A stretch of 64,000 nucleotides of DNA, from the NCBI RefSeq assembly GCF_009649075.1, contig NZ_CP045737.1, positions 2,232,001 to 2,296,000 of the forward strand. Reading direction: 5' to 3'. Positions 36,711 through 45,763 of the stretch are shown here, in pieces. The first letter of the stretch is position 1, and every line of letters starts with the position of its first letter. Made by a program: the position numbers and the translations under genes. This DNA comes from Aeromicrobium yanjiei (GTDB lineage Bacteria > Actinomycetota > Actinomycetes > Propionibacteriales > Nocardioidaceae). The notes below the pieces were generated by a model. It saw only the letters and a program-made list of their open reading frames with translations. It had not been told where the DNA came from and searched no databases.

Positions 36711-37543
36711 GCAGTCCAATCCATGGTGCCCCGCGCGACGATCTCGGCGGGACCGGTGAGAACGATGTGGTCATCTGCGCCCCACGTGACGTGCACGGTG
36801 CCGCCGGGGACGTCGACCCGGTAGGTGCTGGGTCGCTCGGCTCCGTCGGCCACCGCGGTGGCCACGGCCACGGCGCAGGCGCCGGTGCCGCAAGAACGCG
36901 TCTCCCCCGAACCTCGTTCGTGCACACGCATCGCCACGTGGCGCTCGCCCTCGCGGACGACGAACTCGATGTTGACGCCTTCGGGATAGATCGACGTGTC
37001 GTAGTCGGGCTCGGTCAGCAGGGTGCCGGCGTCGCCCAGCCGATCGACGAAGGCGACAGCATGGGGGTTACCTGTCCTAACATCCTGCGCCTCCCACGTG
37101 TTCCCGTGGGCGCTCACCTTGGAGACCCCCTGCACATGGGGGACGCCCATGTCGACCGAGATGAGCGGTCCGCCGGCCGAGGAGGTGTCGAACGTGACGA
37201 TCTTGTCGCCGTCGCGCGTGCCCACCACGAATGGAGCAGAGGGATCGGCGAGCCCCTCCTGCACGAGGTGGAGCGCGAAGACCCGCACGCCGTTGCCGCA
37301 CATCTCGCTGATCGACCCGTCGGCGTTGCGGTAGTCCATGAACCACTCACCGGCCGACTCGACCTCCGGCAGCGCCGCGGAGCGGATCACTCGCAGCACA
37401 CCGTCGGCGCCGATGCCGCGGCGGCGGTGGCACAGAGCGGCCACGAAGGACGCGTCGAGGTCGCCGTGGAGCGTGCCGTCATGGTCCGGGAGCAGCACGA
37501 AGTCGTTCTCGGTGCCGTGCCCCTTGAGCCATGGAAAAGACAT
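36707..37543 (-). CDS. dapF: Diaminopimelate epimerase
   Basis: A 278-residue PLP-independent epimerase that makes meso-diaminopimelate for peptidoglycan and lysine. The two catalytic cysteines are in MCGNGVR (about residue 89) and SCGTGACAV (about residue 221), with the N-terminal KGHGTENDFVLLPD substrate motif. I chose the ATG at 37541-37543 (MSFPWLKGHGTENDF); the upstream extension overlaps miaA. It sits between miaA (10-base gap) and hflX (ATGA overlap), an order conserved in actinobacteria. Confidence 0.97.
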   Translation of the reverse strand: MSFPWLKGHGTENDFVLLPDHDGTLHGDLDASFVAALCHRRRGIGADGVLRVIRSAALPEVESAGEWFMDYRNADGSISEMCGNGVRVFALHLVQEGLADPSAPFVVGTRDGDKIVTFDTSSAGGPLISVDMGVPHVQGVSKVSAHGNTWEAQDVRTGNPHAVAFVDRLGDAGTLLTEPDYDTSIYPEGVNIEFVVREGERHVAMRVHERGSGETRSCGTGACAVAVATAVADGAERPSTYRVDVPGGTVHVTWGADDHIVLTGPAEIVARGTMDWTA

Positions 37544-37553
37544 GGCCTTGAGT

Positions 37554-38480
37554 CTACTCGTCCGCGGGGACGCCCACGTGATGCAGCGCACGATCCACCA
37601 GGTCCTCGGCGTCGTACGGCAGCCAGTGGATGCGCGGGTCCTTGCGGAAGAGCCGGTCCTGGCGGCGGGCGAACTTGCGGGTGCCGGTCACGGTGGCCTC
37701 GCGGGCCTCCTCCTCTGTCATCTCCCCACGCAGGAAGGCCAGGATCTGCTGGTAGCCGAGGGCACGGGACGCGGTCCGGCTCTCCTCCAGGCCGAGCGGC
37801 AGCAGTCGGCGCACCTCCTCGACGAAGCCGTCGGCCCACATCTGGTCGACCCGCTGCGCGAGGCGTACGTCCAGGACCTCGCGCGGCACGTCGAGGCCGA
37901 GCATCACGAGCCCCGCATAGATCGAGTCGTGCCCGGGCATCGTGGCGCGGAACGGCTCGCCGGTCAGCTCGATGACCTCGAGCGCCCGCACGAGGCGGCG
38001 GTCGTTGGACGGCTGGATCTGCGCCGCGGCCGCCGGGTCCCGCCGGGTGAGCTCGGCGTGCAGGGCGTCGGCCCCGCGCGACCGCAGCTCGGTGGCCCAG
38101 CGCTCGCGCACCGCGGGGTCCGTCCCGGGGAACTCGAGCCGGTCGAGCACCGCGCGGACGTACAACGCCGAGCCCCCGACGAGCACCGGCGTGACGCCAC
38201 GTGCGTGGCAGTCGTCGATGACGTCCCGCGCCCACGACTGGAACTCCGCGACGCTGGCGGCCTCCGCGACGTCCAGGACGTCGAACAGATGGTGCACGAC
38301 GCCCCCGCGCTCGGCCTCGGTCGGCTTGGCCGAGCCAATGTCCATGCCGCGGTAGAGCTGCATCGAGTCGACGTTGACGACCTCGGCGTGGCCGAGCCGC
38401 CGGGCGATCTCGACCGCGAGCGACGACTTGCCGGACGCCGTCGGGCCGACGACGGCGACGACGCGGTGAGGCACGGGCAT
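37554..38480 (-). CDS. miaA: tRNA dimethylallyltransferase
   Basis: A 308-residue MiaA, adding a dimethylallyl group to A37 of tRNAs that read UNN codons. The P-loop GPTASGKSSLAVEIARRLG is at residues 12-30, DSMQLYRGMDIGSAKPT near 39-55, and the tRNA-binding RLVRALEVIELTG and QIL(A)FLRGEMTEEEA/TRKFARRQDRLFRKD segments follow. Its product is further methylthiolated by MiaB, whose gene is 10 kb away at 47668. First gene of the miaA-dapF-hflX unit; the extradiol-dioxygenase-like gene lies upstream on the same strand beyond the small antitoxin-like gene. Confidence 0.97.
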   Translation of the reverse strand: MPVPHRVVAVVGPTASGKSSLAVEIARRLGHAEVVNVDSMQLYRGMDIGSAKPTEAERGGVVHHLFDVLDVAEAASVAEFQSWARDVIDDCHARGVTPVLVGGSALYVRAVLDRLEFPGTDPAVRERWATELRSRGADALHAELTRRDPAAAAQIQPSNDRRLVRALEVIELTGEPFRATMPGHDSIYAGLVMLGLDVPREVLDVRLAQRVDQMWADGFVEEVRRLLPLGLEESRTASRALGYQQILAFLRGEMTEEEAREATVTGTRKFARRQDRLFRKDPRIHWLPYDAEDLVDRALHHVGVPADE

Positions 38481-38562
38481 ACCGGAATTCTCGCAGTAGG
38501 CTGACGGTCAACGAGGGGCGGTCGCACCCGTCCCTTCTCTCTCGGACATCAGGAGCGCACCC

Positions 38563-38781
38563 ATGGGATTTCTCGACAAGCTGACCAAACGAGCGCCCGA
38601 GCTCAGGGAGAAGGCGGCCGACCTCGCCGCGACGCATCACGACAAGATCGAGCAGGGCATCGACAAGGCCGCGGACCTCGCGGACCGCGCGACCAAGGGC
38701 AAGCACACGAGCAAGGTCGACGGCGCCGCGGCGAAGGCCAAGGAAGCCGCCGACAAGCTCGGCGAGGGCCGGCAGCAGTAG
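38563..38781 (+). CDS. MT0933-like antitoxin-family small protein
   Basis: A 72-residue, alanine/lysine/aspartate-rich helical protein beginning MGFLDKLTKRAPELREKAAD, with KIEQGIDKAADLADRATKGKHTSKV in the middle. This matches the small MT0933-type 'antitoxin' family (Rv0909-like), found widely in actinobacteria, often without a visible toxin. No toxin gene is adjacent: the next gene is convergent and encodes a dioxygenase-like protein. A good AGGAG ribosome site lies 12 bases before the ATG. The toxin-antitoxin role is family naming rather than evidence here; it may be a general stress protein. Confidence 0.8.
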   Translation: MGFLDKLTKRAPELREKAADLAATHHDKIEQGIDKAADLADRATKGKHTSKVDGAAAKAKEAADKLGEGRQQ

Positions 38782-39423
38782 CTACAGCACCCAGTCGGCC
38801 ACGAGGTAGCCGACTCCGAGCGGCGCGGCGTCGAAGCGCAGGCGGGCGGTGACGTCGGCGCCCTTCGTGAGCTCCCCCAGCGTCCGGAGGGCCGGCACCC
38901 CGCCGGCGGCGAGTTCCTCGGCGAGGCCGAGATCGAGCGCAGTGAGCGCCTCGGGGTCGCCCGCCGCGAGCGCCGCCGCGATCGAGGCGTCGAAGCCCTC
39001 GGCGCGCTCGTCCAGGAAGCCGGGGGCCTGCAGGCTCCGCTTCGCGCTGCCGTCGGCCATCACGAGCAGTGCGACGCGCCCGTCGACGTCGGGCCGGCCC
39101 GTCGAGTACGTCCGCGGGCCGGTCCAGCCCGCGCGGTCCAGCAGCCAGGCACCGATCGTCAGGCTGAGCGGCAGCACCGTGGTGGGACCGCCGGCGTGGA
39201 CGGCGGCACCGTACGCCGCGAGGGAGCCGCCGGCGTCCTCGTCGAGATCGTCGGCGGAGGGGCCCGGGCCGAGGACGACGACGCGCTCAGGCGCCACGTC
39301 CAGCAGGGCACGCACGGCCTCGTCGGCGGCCCGGCGGACGGGGCCCAGCTCGGCGTCCGTGCCGGGGCTGACCTCGGGGAGCAGCGCCGGCGGGTGAGGG
39401 CACACGGCAGCGGCGAGGATCAC
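38782..39423 (-). CDS. Extradiol-dioxygenase (LigB)-like conserved protein
   Basis: A 213-residue protein with the N-terminal MILAAAVCPHPPALLPEVSPG of class III extradiol-dioxygenase-like (LigB-fold) proteins. The early His of PHPPALLPEV is present, but the later metal ligands of true LigB enzymes are not obvious. Homologous genes sit between miaB and miaA in many actinobacteria (for example Rv2728c in M. tuberculosis), which fits its place here. The function is unknown. The stop codon abuts the end of the antitoxin-like gene (convergent). Confidence 0.8.
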   Translation of the reverse strand: MILAAAVCPHPPALLPEVSPGTDAELGPVRRAADEAVRALLDVAPERVVVLGPGPSADDLDEDAGGSLAAYGAAVHAGGPTTVLPLSLTIGAWLLDRAGWTGPRTYSTGRPDVDGRVALLVMADGSAKRSLQAPGFLDERAEGFDASIAAALAAGDPEALTALDLGLAEELAAGGVPALRTLGELTKGADVTARLRFDAAPLGVGYLVADWVL

Positions 39424-39506
39424 CTGGCGAGCCTAGACCAGGGCACCACGGCGAGCCCCGCGACCACGGACAGGCCGTCGTCCGTCCGGCATGACACGAT
39501 GAGCCG

Positions 39507-40103
39507 GTGCCGGACACCGAGGAGCTGCCGCCGTACCCGCCGGCACGCGATGCGTGGCAGTTCCCGCCGCCCCCCGTCCACCGCAGGTGGAAGTGGGTCG
39601 CGATCTCGGCCGGCGCACTCGCCCTCGCCGCCGCGGTCTTCCTCATCACCGCCGTGGTCGAGCTCGAGGGCCGCGACGCCCCGGGCCTGATCGAGGACGA
39701 GGAGCTCGTGTCCATCATCGACCGCGAGTGCGAGCTCATGAGCTCGACGGTGGCCTCGATGCCGGTCACCGGCACCCCGCGCGAGCAGGGGCAGACGATC
39801 ATCGACCAGAACCTCGCGATCAGCCGCATGCTGAGCGCGATCGAGGGTCGTGCCGGCGACCGCATCGACGCCGACCGTCCGGCCCGGATGTGGCTCGACG
39901 ACTGGACCACGCTCGTCGACGCCCGCAACAGGTACGTGCTCGCGGAGCTCGAGGACGGCTCCGCCCGGTTCCGGGTGCCGCGGGACCCCGACGGCCATCC
40001 CCTCCCCGAGCGGATGAACGACGCCTTCCTCGACGACGGGACCTGCGCGGTGCCGAAGGCCCTGCTCTCCCCGTATCCGGCCGGCCGGACCGCAGACGTC
40101 TGA
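39507..40103 (+). CDS. Single-pass membrane protein, actinobacterial conserved
   Basis: A 198-residue protein starting with GTG. A proline-rich cytosolic N-terminus (PPYPPARDAWQFPPPP) leads to one membrane helix (WVAISAGALALAAAVFLITAV, about residues 30-50) and an extracytoplasmic domain with two likely disulfide cysteines (RECELMSS and GTCAVPKALLS). No catalytic motif is visible. Similar single-pass proteins lie near miaB in actinobacteria. It ends 2 bases before the convergent TetR gene. Confidence 0.7.
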   Translation: MPDTEELPPYPPARDAWQFPPPPVHRRWKWVAISAGALALAAAVFLITAVVELEGRDAPGLIEDEELVSIIDRECELMSSTVASMPVTGTPREQGQTIIDQNLAISRMLSAIEGRAGDRIDADRPARMWLDDWTTLVDARNRYVLAELEDGSARFRVPRDPDGHPLPERMNDAFLDDGTCAVPKALLSPYPAGRTADV

Positions 40104-40105
40104 GC

Positions 40106-40738
40106 CTAGGAGGTCGGCTCGGTCACCGCGACCAGCAGCGTGGGCAGCGTGATCTTCAGGAGCTCGAGGTCGATCGGACGGTCCTCGAGCAACGACTCGC
40201 GGAGTGCGGCGTCGTACGTGCCCATGAGGATCGACGCGACGTGTGACAGGTCGACCGTCAGCCGCAGCCCCAGTGCCTCGAGCGCGGACGCCATGAAGCT
40301 CTCGAAGTCGGCCCGCACCCGCCGCGAGGCCGCCACGAACTCGCGCCCCACCGCGTCGTCGCGGACGCCGCGCAGCTCGAACTCGGCGTGGACGAGATAC
40401 CACTCGCGGTCGTGCTGCTGGCCGACCAGGAAGCGATCCATGATGACCGCGACGGCGTCGAGCGTGTCGAGGCCCTCGAACGAGGCGGGGTCGGCGGCCT
40501 CGCGCAGCGCCGCGAGCATCAGCTCTCGCTCGCGACCGAACAGCGCCAGGACCAGCTCGTCCTTGCTGGAGAAGTTGGAGTAGAACGCCCCGCGGGTGAA
40601 TCCGGCCTGGTCGCAGATGTGCTCGACCGAGGCGCCCTGGATGCCCTCCCGGGCCAGCACCGTCCGGGCCGCGTCGAGAAGTCGCTCGCGCGTCGCAGCC
40701 CGCCGACGCACCGGGCGATCGATCGCCGTCTTCGCCAT
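40106..40738 (-). CDS. TetR-family transcriptional regulator
   Basis: A 210-residue TetR regulator. The helix-turn-helix is TRERLLDAARTVLAREGIQGASVEHICDQAGFTRGAFYSNFSSKDEL (about residues 15-61). The C-terminal ligand domain is unassigned. It is divergent from the MMPL/ABC fusion transporter with 90 bases between the starts, holding an inverted repeat GATAC-N6-GTATC at 40805-40820, so it most likely represses the transporter pair and itself, released by a lipid or toxic substrate. Confidence 0.93.
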   Translation of the reverse strand: MAKTAIDRPVRRRAATRERLLDAARTVLAREGIQGASVEHICDQAGFTRGAFYSNFSSKDELVLALFGRERELMLAALREAADPASFEGLDTLDAVAVIMDRFLVGQQHDREWYLVHAEFELRGVRDDAVGREFVAASRRVRADFESFMASALEALGLRLTVDLSHVASILMGTYDAALRESLLEDRPIDLELLKITLPTLLVAVTEPTS

Positions 40739-40787
40739 GGCACCTTCCTGTGTCGCGCCACCATCTGTGTGACGCACAAGTCTACTC

Positions 40788-40820
40788 GATACATTGACGC
40801 ACTGGATACACAAACGTATC
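40788..40820. promoter_or_regulatory. Candidate TetR operator
   Basis: GATAC at 40788-40792 and 40805-40809 and its complement GTATC at 40816-40820; the last two form GATACACAAACGTATC, a 16-base inverted repeat 9 bases before the GTG start of the transporter gene. A further TTGACG...CGTCAA inverted pair brackets it. The position in the divergent promoter fits an operator. Confidence 0.6.
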
Positions 40821-40828
40821 GTCAAGTC

Positions 40829-43708
40829 GTGTCCACCTCCCTGTACGCCCTGGGCCGCTGGGCCTTTCGCCACCCCCGTCGCGTGCTCGGCGCATGGCTG
40901 GTGATCCTGCTCGTGACCGGCGTGGCCGCGCTGGGCCTCGGCGGCGGCACCAAGAACCAGTTCGACATCCCCGGCACCGAGTCGCAGGAGGCGATCGACG
41001 CGCTGGGCAGGACGTTCCCCGAGCTCAGCGGCGCCTCGGCCTACCTGGTCGTCGTCGCGCCCGACGGCCGGACCGTGGACGATCAACGCACCCGTCGCCT
41101 CGTCGACGACGCGATCGCCGGGATGTCGAAGGTCCCCGGCGTGTCCGAGGTCGTCTCCCCGTACGCCCGGACGAACAAGATCGGCGTCTCCGAGGACCGG
41201 GCCGCCGCCCAGGTGCAGGTGCAGTTCGACCGCGACCTCACCGAGGTCACGTCCGCGGACCGCGCGCAGCTCATGGACACCGGGGACGCGCTGAAGAAGG
41301 CCGGCTACACGACCGCGTTCGGCGGTGACGTCTTCGCCAGCACCGGTCCCCAGCTCTCGATCATCGAGGTCGTCGGCGTCGTCGTGGCGTTCATCGTCCT
41401 GTACGTCATGTTCCGCTCGCTGCGCGCTGCCGTCATGCCGATCGTGACCGCGCTGCTCGGCGTGCTCGTGACGATGGCGATCACGATCGCCGCGACCGGC
41501 TTCGTCACGATCTCGTCCACCGCTCCCCTGCTCGCGCTGATGATCGGCCTCGCGGTGGGCATCGACTACGCGCTGTTCATCGTGTCCCGGCACCGCGAGC
41601 AGCTCGCGGAGGGGCTCGAGCCCGAGGAGGCAGCGGCCCGGTCGGTCGCGACCGCGGGCTCGGCCGTCGTCTTCGCCGGTGTCACGGTCGTCATCGCCCT
41701 GCTGGGCCTGTCGATCGCCCGCATCCCGTTCCTCACGATCATGGGCGCCGTCGCCGCGCTCTCGGTCGTCATCGCGGTGGCCGTCGCCCTGACCGTGCTG
41801 CCTGCCCTGCTCGGACGGGCCGGGCACCGCCTGACGCCCGACGCCGAGCACCCGACGGGAGGGTTCTCCCGGCGGTGGGTCGAGGTGACGACCCGCTTCC
41901 CACTGATCGCGATCGTCCTCGTCGTGGTCGGGCTCGCGATCGTCACGATCCCGTCCAAGGACCTGAAGCTGGCCCTGCCCGACAACGGCACGGCACCGGC
42001 GGGCAGCACCCAGCGCGTCGCGTACGACCTGGTGGACGAGCACTTCGGCCCCGGCTACAACGGACCGCTCCTGGTCAGCATCGACATCATCGCCACGACC
42101 GATCCCGTGGGCGTTGTCGAGGCCATCGCGGACGACCTGCGCGGGCTGGACGGCGTCGAGGGCATCGGCCTGGCCACCCCGAACCGTACGGCCGACACGG
42201 GCATCGTCCAGGTGATCCCCTCGACCGGTGCGACCGACGAGCGCACCACCGACCTGGTCCGGGAGATCCGCGAGCGCGAGGCCGGCTGGCAGGACCGATA
42301 CGGCGTCCCGGTCTCCGTGACCGGCCTGACCGCGGGCGGCATCGACGTCTCGGACCGCCTGCAGGAGGCGCTGCTGCCGTTCGGCGTCGTGGTGGTGGGC
42401 CTCTCGGTGCTGCTGCTCATGATCGTGTTCCGCTCGATCGTGGTCCCGCTCAAGGCGACGCTGGGGTTCTTGTTGTCCACCGGCGCGTCGTTCGGGGCGG
42501 TGGTCGCGGTCTTCCAGTGGGGCTGGCTGAGCCAGCTGGTTCACCTGGACCAGACCGGCCCGCTGATCAGCTTCCTGCCGATCATCCTCATGGCGGTGCT
42601 GTTCGGGCTGTCGATGGACTACGAGGTCTTCCTCATGGCCCGCATGAAGGAGGAGTACGTCCGCTCCCGCGACCCGCACCGCGCGATCGCCGACGGGTTC
42701 GTCGGCAGCTCCCGGGTCGTGACGGCTGCGGCCGTGATCATGCTGGCGGTGTTCGCGGCGTTCGTGCCCGAGGGCGATCCCAACATCAAGCCGATCGCTT
42801 TCGCCCTCGCGATCGGGGTCTTCGTCGACGCCTTCCTCATCCGCATGCTCTTCGCCCCCGCGGTGCTCGAGCTGTTCGGTCGGCGGGCCTGGACGCTGCC
42901 CGGATGGCTCGACCGACGGCTGCCCCACATCGACGTCGAGGGTGAGGCGCTGCACCGGCAGGTCGAGCTGCAGGCGTGGCCCCGTCCCGGATCGACGGCC
43001 GCGATCACCGCGGCCGGGCTGACGACGTCCGGGCCCGAGGGGCCGGTCCTCAACGACGTGTCGGTCGAGGTCGAGCGCGGCGACTGGCTCGTCGTGCACG
43101 GCAGCGACGGTGCGGGCAAGACGGCGCTGCTGCTGACGTTCGCCGGACGCATGCCCTTCGACAGCGGTCGCCTGCGGGTCCACGGTCATCTCCTGCCGCA
43201 GGAGTCAGCCGCAGTGCGCCGCAGCGTCTCCCTCGCCGAGCTGGCCGGGTTCAACGACCTCGACGACAACCTGACGGTCGACCAGCACATCGCCGAACGG
43301 CTCTCGATCCGGTCGTTCGGGCTGTGGGTCAGCCGTCGCCGGGTGGCCCCGGTGCGCGCCGAGCTCCGCCACGCCCTCGAGCGCGCGTACGAGGACGCCG
43401 GGCTGCCGTGCACGCCCGTCGAGGGCAATGCCCTGGTCTCGTCGTTGTCGCGCCTCGAGCGCAAGCTGCTGGGCGTCGTGCTGGCCCTGACCGAGGACCC
43501 CCGCATCGTGGTGGTCGACGACGCGGACGACGTGCGCGCGGCCGAGCACGTCGACCTGCTGTGGTCTGCGCTCGCGTGGCTGCTGGAGGACCGCGACGTC
43601 ACGCTCGTCGCGAGCGTCCAGTCCGCGTCCTCGGCGCCCCCTCCTTCCGACCGGCTCCACCATCTGGAGCTGGACACCTCCCGCACCCCCCACGAGTTGA
43701 TGCTCTGA
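40829..43708 (+). CDS. MMPL (RND) transporter fused to an ABC-ATPase-like domain
   Basis: A 959-residue fusion. Residues 1-~690 are a complete MMPL/RND-type proton-driven exporter: FRHPRRVLGAW start, twelve membrane helices in two blocks, and the LMIGLAVGIDYALFIVSRHREQL and FGLSMDYEVFLMARMKEEY motifs holding the proton-relay Asp-Tyr residues. After ~710 comes an ABC-ATPase-like domain with Walker A GSDGAGKT (about 757-764), a degenerate signature (SSLSRLERK) and Walker B IVVVDDAD (about 890-897) where the catalytic Glu is Asp. The domain may bind rather than hydrolyse ATP. A GTG start, ten bases after the TetR operator, fits. The YhgE/Pip gene overlaps its stop by one base (TGATG). Confidence 0.88.
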   Translation: MSTSLYALGRWAFRHPRRVLGAWLVILLVTGVAALGLGGGTKNQFDIPGTESQEAIDALGRTFPELSGASAYLVVVAPDGRTVDDQRTRRLVDDAIAGMSKVPGVSEVVSPYARTNKIGVSEDRAAAQVQVQFDRDLTEVTSADRAQLMDTGDALKKAGYTTAFGGDVFASTGPQLSIIEVVGVVVAFIVLYVMFRSLRAAVMPIVTALLGVLVTMAITIAATGFVTISSTAPLLALMIGLAVGIDYALFIVSRHREQLAEGLEPEEAAARSVATAGSAVVFAGVTVVIALLGLSIARIPFLTIMGAVAALSVVIAVAVALTVLPALLGRAGHRLTPDAEHPTGGFSRRWVEVTTRFPLIAIVLVVVGLAIVTIPSKDLKLALPDNGTAPAGSTQRVAYDLVDEHFGPGYNGPLLVSIDIIATTDPVGVVEAIADDLRGLDGVEGIGLATPNRTADTGIVQVIPSTGATDERTTDLVREIREREAGWQDRYGVPVSVTGLTAGGIDVSDRLQEALLPFGVVVVGLSVLLLMIVFRSIVVPLKATLGFLLSTGASFGAVVAVFQWGWLSQLVHLDQTGPLISFLPIILMAVLFGLSMDYEVFLMARMKEEYVRSRDPHRAIADGFVGSSRVVTAAAVIMLAVFAAFVPEGDPNIKPIAFALAIGVFVDAFLIRMLFAPAVLELFGRRAWTLPGWLDRRLPHIDVEGEALHRQVELQAWPRPGSTAAITAAGLTTSGPEGPVLNDVSVEVERGDWLVVHGSDGAGKTALLLTFAGRMPFDSGRLRVHGHLLPQESAAVRRSVSLAELAGFNDLDDNLTVDQHIAERLSIRSFGLWVSRRRVAPVRAELRHALERAYEDAGLPCTPVEGNALVSSLSRLERKLLGVVLALTEDPRIVVVDDADDVRAAEHVDLLWSALAWLLEDRDVTLVASVQSASSAPPPSDRLHHLELDTSRTPHELML

Positions 43709-45744
43709 TGATTCCCTCTCCCCCGCTGCCCTGGTTCGAGCTCGCCCGGTTCCGCCGCAGTCGGCTGACGCGCGCCGCCGTGCTCGCGGTGATGCTCGTG
43801 CCCCTGTTCTACGGCGCGATGTACGTCTGGGCCAACATCAACCCCACCGGGCACCTCGACCAGGTCAAGGCCGCCGTGGTCAACGAGGACGAGCTCGTCG
43901 AGATCACCGGCCGCGACGGCGAGAAGCAGCCCGTCGCGATCGGTCGCCAGCTGGCCGGCAACCTGGTCAGCGACGACGGCGACGACAACTACGACTGGGT
44001 GCTGACCGACGGCAAGGACGCCCGGCGAGGGCTCGCGGACGGCACCTACAAGGCGGTCCTGACGATCCCCGCCAACCTGTCGAAGGCGGCGACGTCGACG
44101 AGTGGCGACCCGGCGAAGGCGATCCAGGGCCGGCTCGACCTGCAGACCAACGACGCGGTCAACTACATCAACGGCACGATCGCGCAGACGATCCTGCGTG
44201 CCGCCAAGGGCGCACTGAACGCGCAGGTCACCGAGACGTACCTCGACAACGTCTATCTCAGCTTCACCGACATCAAGGGGGCGCTCGACGACGCCGCCGA
44301 CGGCTCCGACCGACTGGCGGACGGCGCCGTGCAGCTGCGCGACGGAACGGCCGAGCTCGGTGACGGTGCGGACCAGCTCTCGGACGGGGCCGGCCGGCTC
44401 GCCGACGGAGCCGGACAGCTGGACGACGGCGCGGCGACGCTCGCCGACGGCCTCGACCAGCTCGACTCCCGGACGTCCGCCCTGCCTGCGCAGACCCGGC
44501 GGCTCGCCGACGGTGCCCGTCAGGTGGCCGACGGCAACGCCGAGCTCAACGACACCGTGCAGCAGGTCACCCGCGACCTGCTCGGTGCCAGCGAGGACGC
44601 CAACGCCGACATCGACGAGCTCGCCAAGAGCCTCGGAGCGATCGCCGAGCAGTGCGAGGCTGCGCAGCCGGTGGGGGTCGACTGCAGCCTGCTGCGCCAG
44701 GCGGCGGGCCGCTCGGGCGAGCTCAAGGAGCTCGTCGGCGGGATCCGCGGGCAGGCCGAGCAGCTCAGCGCCGGCACGAAGCAGCTCGCCCAGGGCTCGG
44801 AGCAGGTCGCGGACGGCAACGCCGAGCTGGCCCGGGCCGTCCCCCAGCTGGTCGACGCGATCGGCCAGGCGTCCGACGGCGCCGGCCGCCTGGCGAGCGC
44901 GACCGGCCAGCTCAGCGACGGAGCCGATGAGCTCGGCACCGGCGCCGACCAGCTGGCGGCGGGCGCGGGACGGCTCTCCGACGGAGCGGACGATCTCGCC
45001 ATCGGCGCGCTCGAGCTGACCAACGGGCTCCGCGACGGCAGCAAGCAGGTGCCCGACTACGACGAGTCGGAGCGCGAGACCTTGGCCAAGACCGCCGCGA
45101 CCCCCATCCAGGACGCTGCCGAGCGGGTCAACGGGGTCAAGAACTACGGCGAGGCGCTCGCGCCGTACTTCATCTCACTGGCCCTCTGGGTCGGAGCGAT
45201 GGCGATCTACCTGCTGCTGCGGCCGCTCTCGGCTCGCGCAATCGCATCCAGCGCGGGTAGCGTCCGCACGGCGCTCGCCGGCTACGTGCCGGGCCTCGCG
45301 ATCTCGGTGGTGCAGGTCGGGCTGCTGCTCGCGGTGCTGCAGGGCTTCCTCGACCTCCGGCCGGCGAACCAGTGGCTCCTCGTCGGCATCGCGCTGGCGA
45401 CAGGCGCGGTCTTCACGGCGATCAACCAGATGTTCATTGCCCTCTTCGGCGCGGCCGGACGCTTCGTCGCGCTGGTGTTCGTCAGCCTGCAGCTGACGTC
45501 GGCCGGCGGCACCTATCCGATCGAGACGTCGCCGCCGTTCTTCAACGTGCTGCACGACCTGCTGCCGATGACGTACGCGGTGCACGGTCTGCGCGCGGCC
45601 CTGGCCGGAGGCAGCGACGGCGTGCTCCGGGACGTCCTGGTCCTGGGCCTGTTCACCGTGCTGGCGCTGTCGGTCACGGTCGTGGCGGCGCGGCGGAAGC
45701 AGACGGTGACGATCGCCCGACTGCACCCCACGTTGGTGGTCTAG
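43708..45744 (+). CDS. YhgE/Pip-family ABC-2 type membrane protein
   Basis: A 678-residue membrane protein. One N-terminal helix (AAVLAVMLVPLFYGAMYVWA, about 23-42), a large extracytoplasmic part (about 45-480) with many repeats of the form LADGAxQLxDGA that make a long coiled rod, and a C-terminal set of five membrane helices of the ABC-2 type. This is the YhgE/Pip family, related to phage-infection protein Pip of Lactococcus and to type VII secretion-linked EsaA-like proteins. The ATG overlaps the stop of the MMPL-ABC gene (TGATG), so the two proteins probably form one exporter: the fused ATPase-like domain and this permease could make an ABC-2 unit. Confidence 0.88.
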   Translation: MIPSPPLPWFELARFRRSRLTRAAVLAVMLVPLFYGAMYVWANINPTGHLDQVKAAVVNEDELVEITGRDGEKQPVAIGRQLAGNLVSDDGDDNYDWVLTDGKDARRGLADGTYKAVLTIPANLSKAATSTSGDPAKAIQGRLDLQTNDAVNYINGTIAQTILRAAKGALNAQVTETYLDNVYLSFTDIKGALDDAADGSDRLADGAVQLRDGTAELGDGADQLSDGAGRLADGAGQLDDGAATLADGLDQLDSRTSALPAQTRRLADGARQVADGNAELNDTVQQVTRDLLGASEDANADIDELAKSLGAIAEQCEAAQPVGVDCSLLRQAAGRSGELKELVGGIRGQAEQLSAGTKQLAQGSEQVADGNAELARAVPQLVDAIGQASDGAGRLASATGQLSDGADELGTGADQLAAGAGRLSDGADDLAIGALELTNGLRDGSKQVPDYDESERETLAKTAATPIQDAAERVNGVKNYGEALAPYFISLALWVGAMAIYLLLRPLSARAIASSAGSVRTALAGYVPGLAISVVQVGLLLAVLQGFLDLRPANQWLLVGIALATGAVFTAINQMFIALFGAAGRFVALVFVSLQLTSAGGTYPIETSPPFFNVLHDLLPMTYAVHGLRAALAGGSDGVLRDVLVLGLFTVLALSVTVVAARRKQTVTIARLHPTLVV

Positions 45745-45763
45745 CAGGCGTCCTCGGTGTCGC

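Noticed and set aside
38563..38781. Toxin-antitoxin pair
   Set aside because: The small protein fits an antitoxin-named family, but the adjacent gene is convergent and dioxygenase-like, with no toxin features.
40106..43189. About 1000-codon minus-strand frame over the MMPL gene
   Set aside because: Only the last ~210 residues (TetR) have protein features; the rest is antisense to the transporter and is His/Arg/Asp-rich low-complexity sequence.
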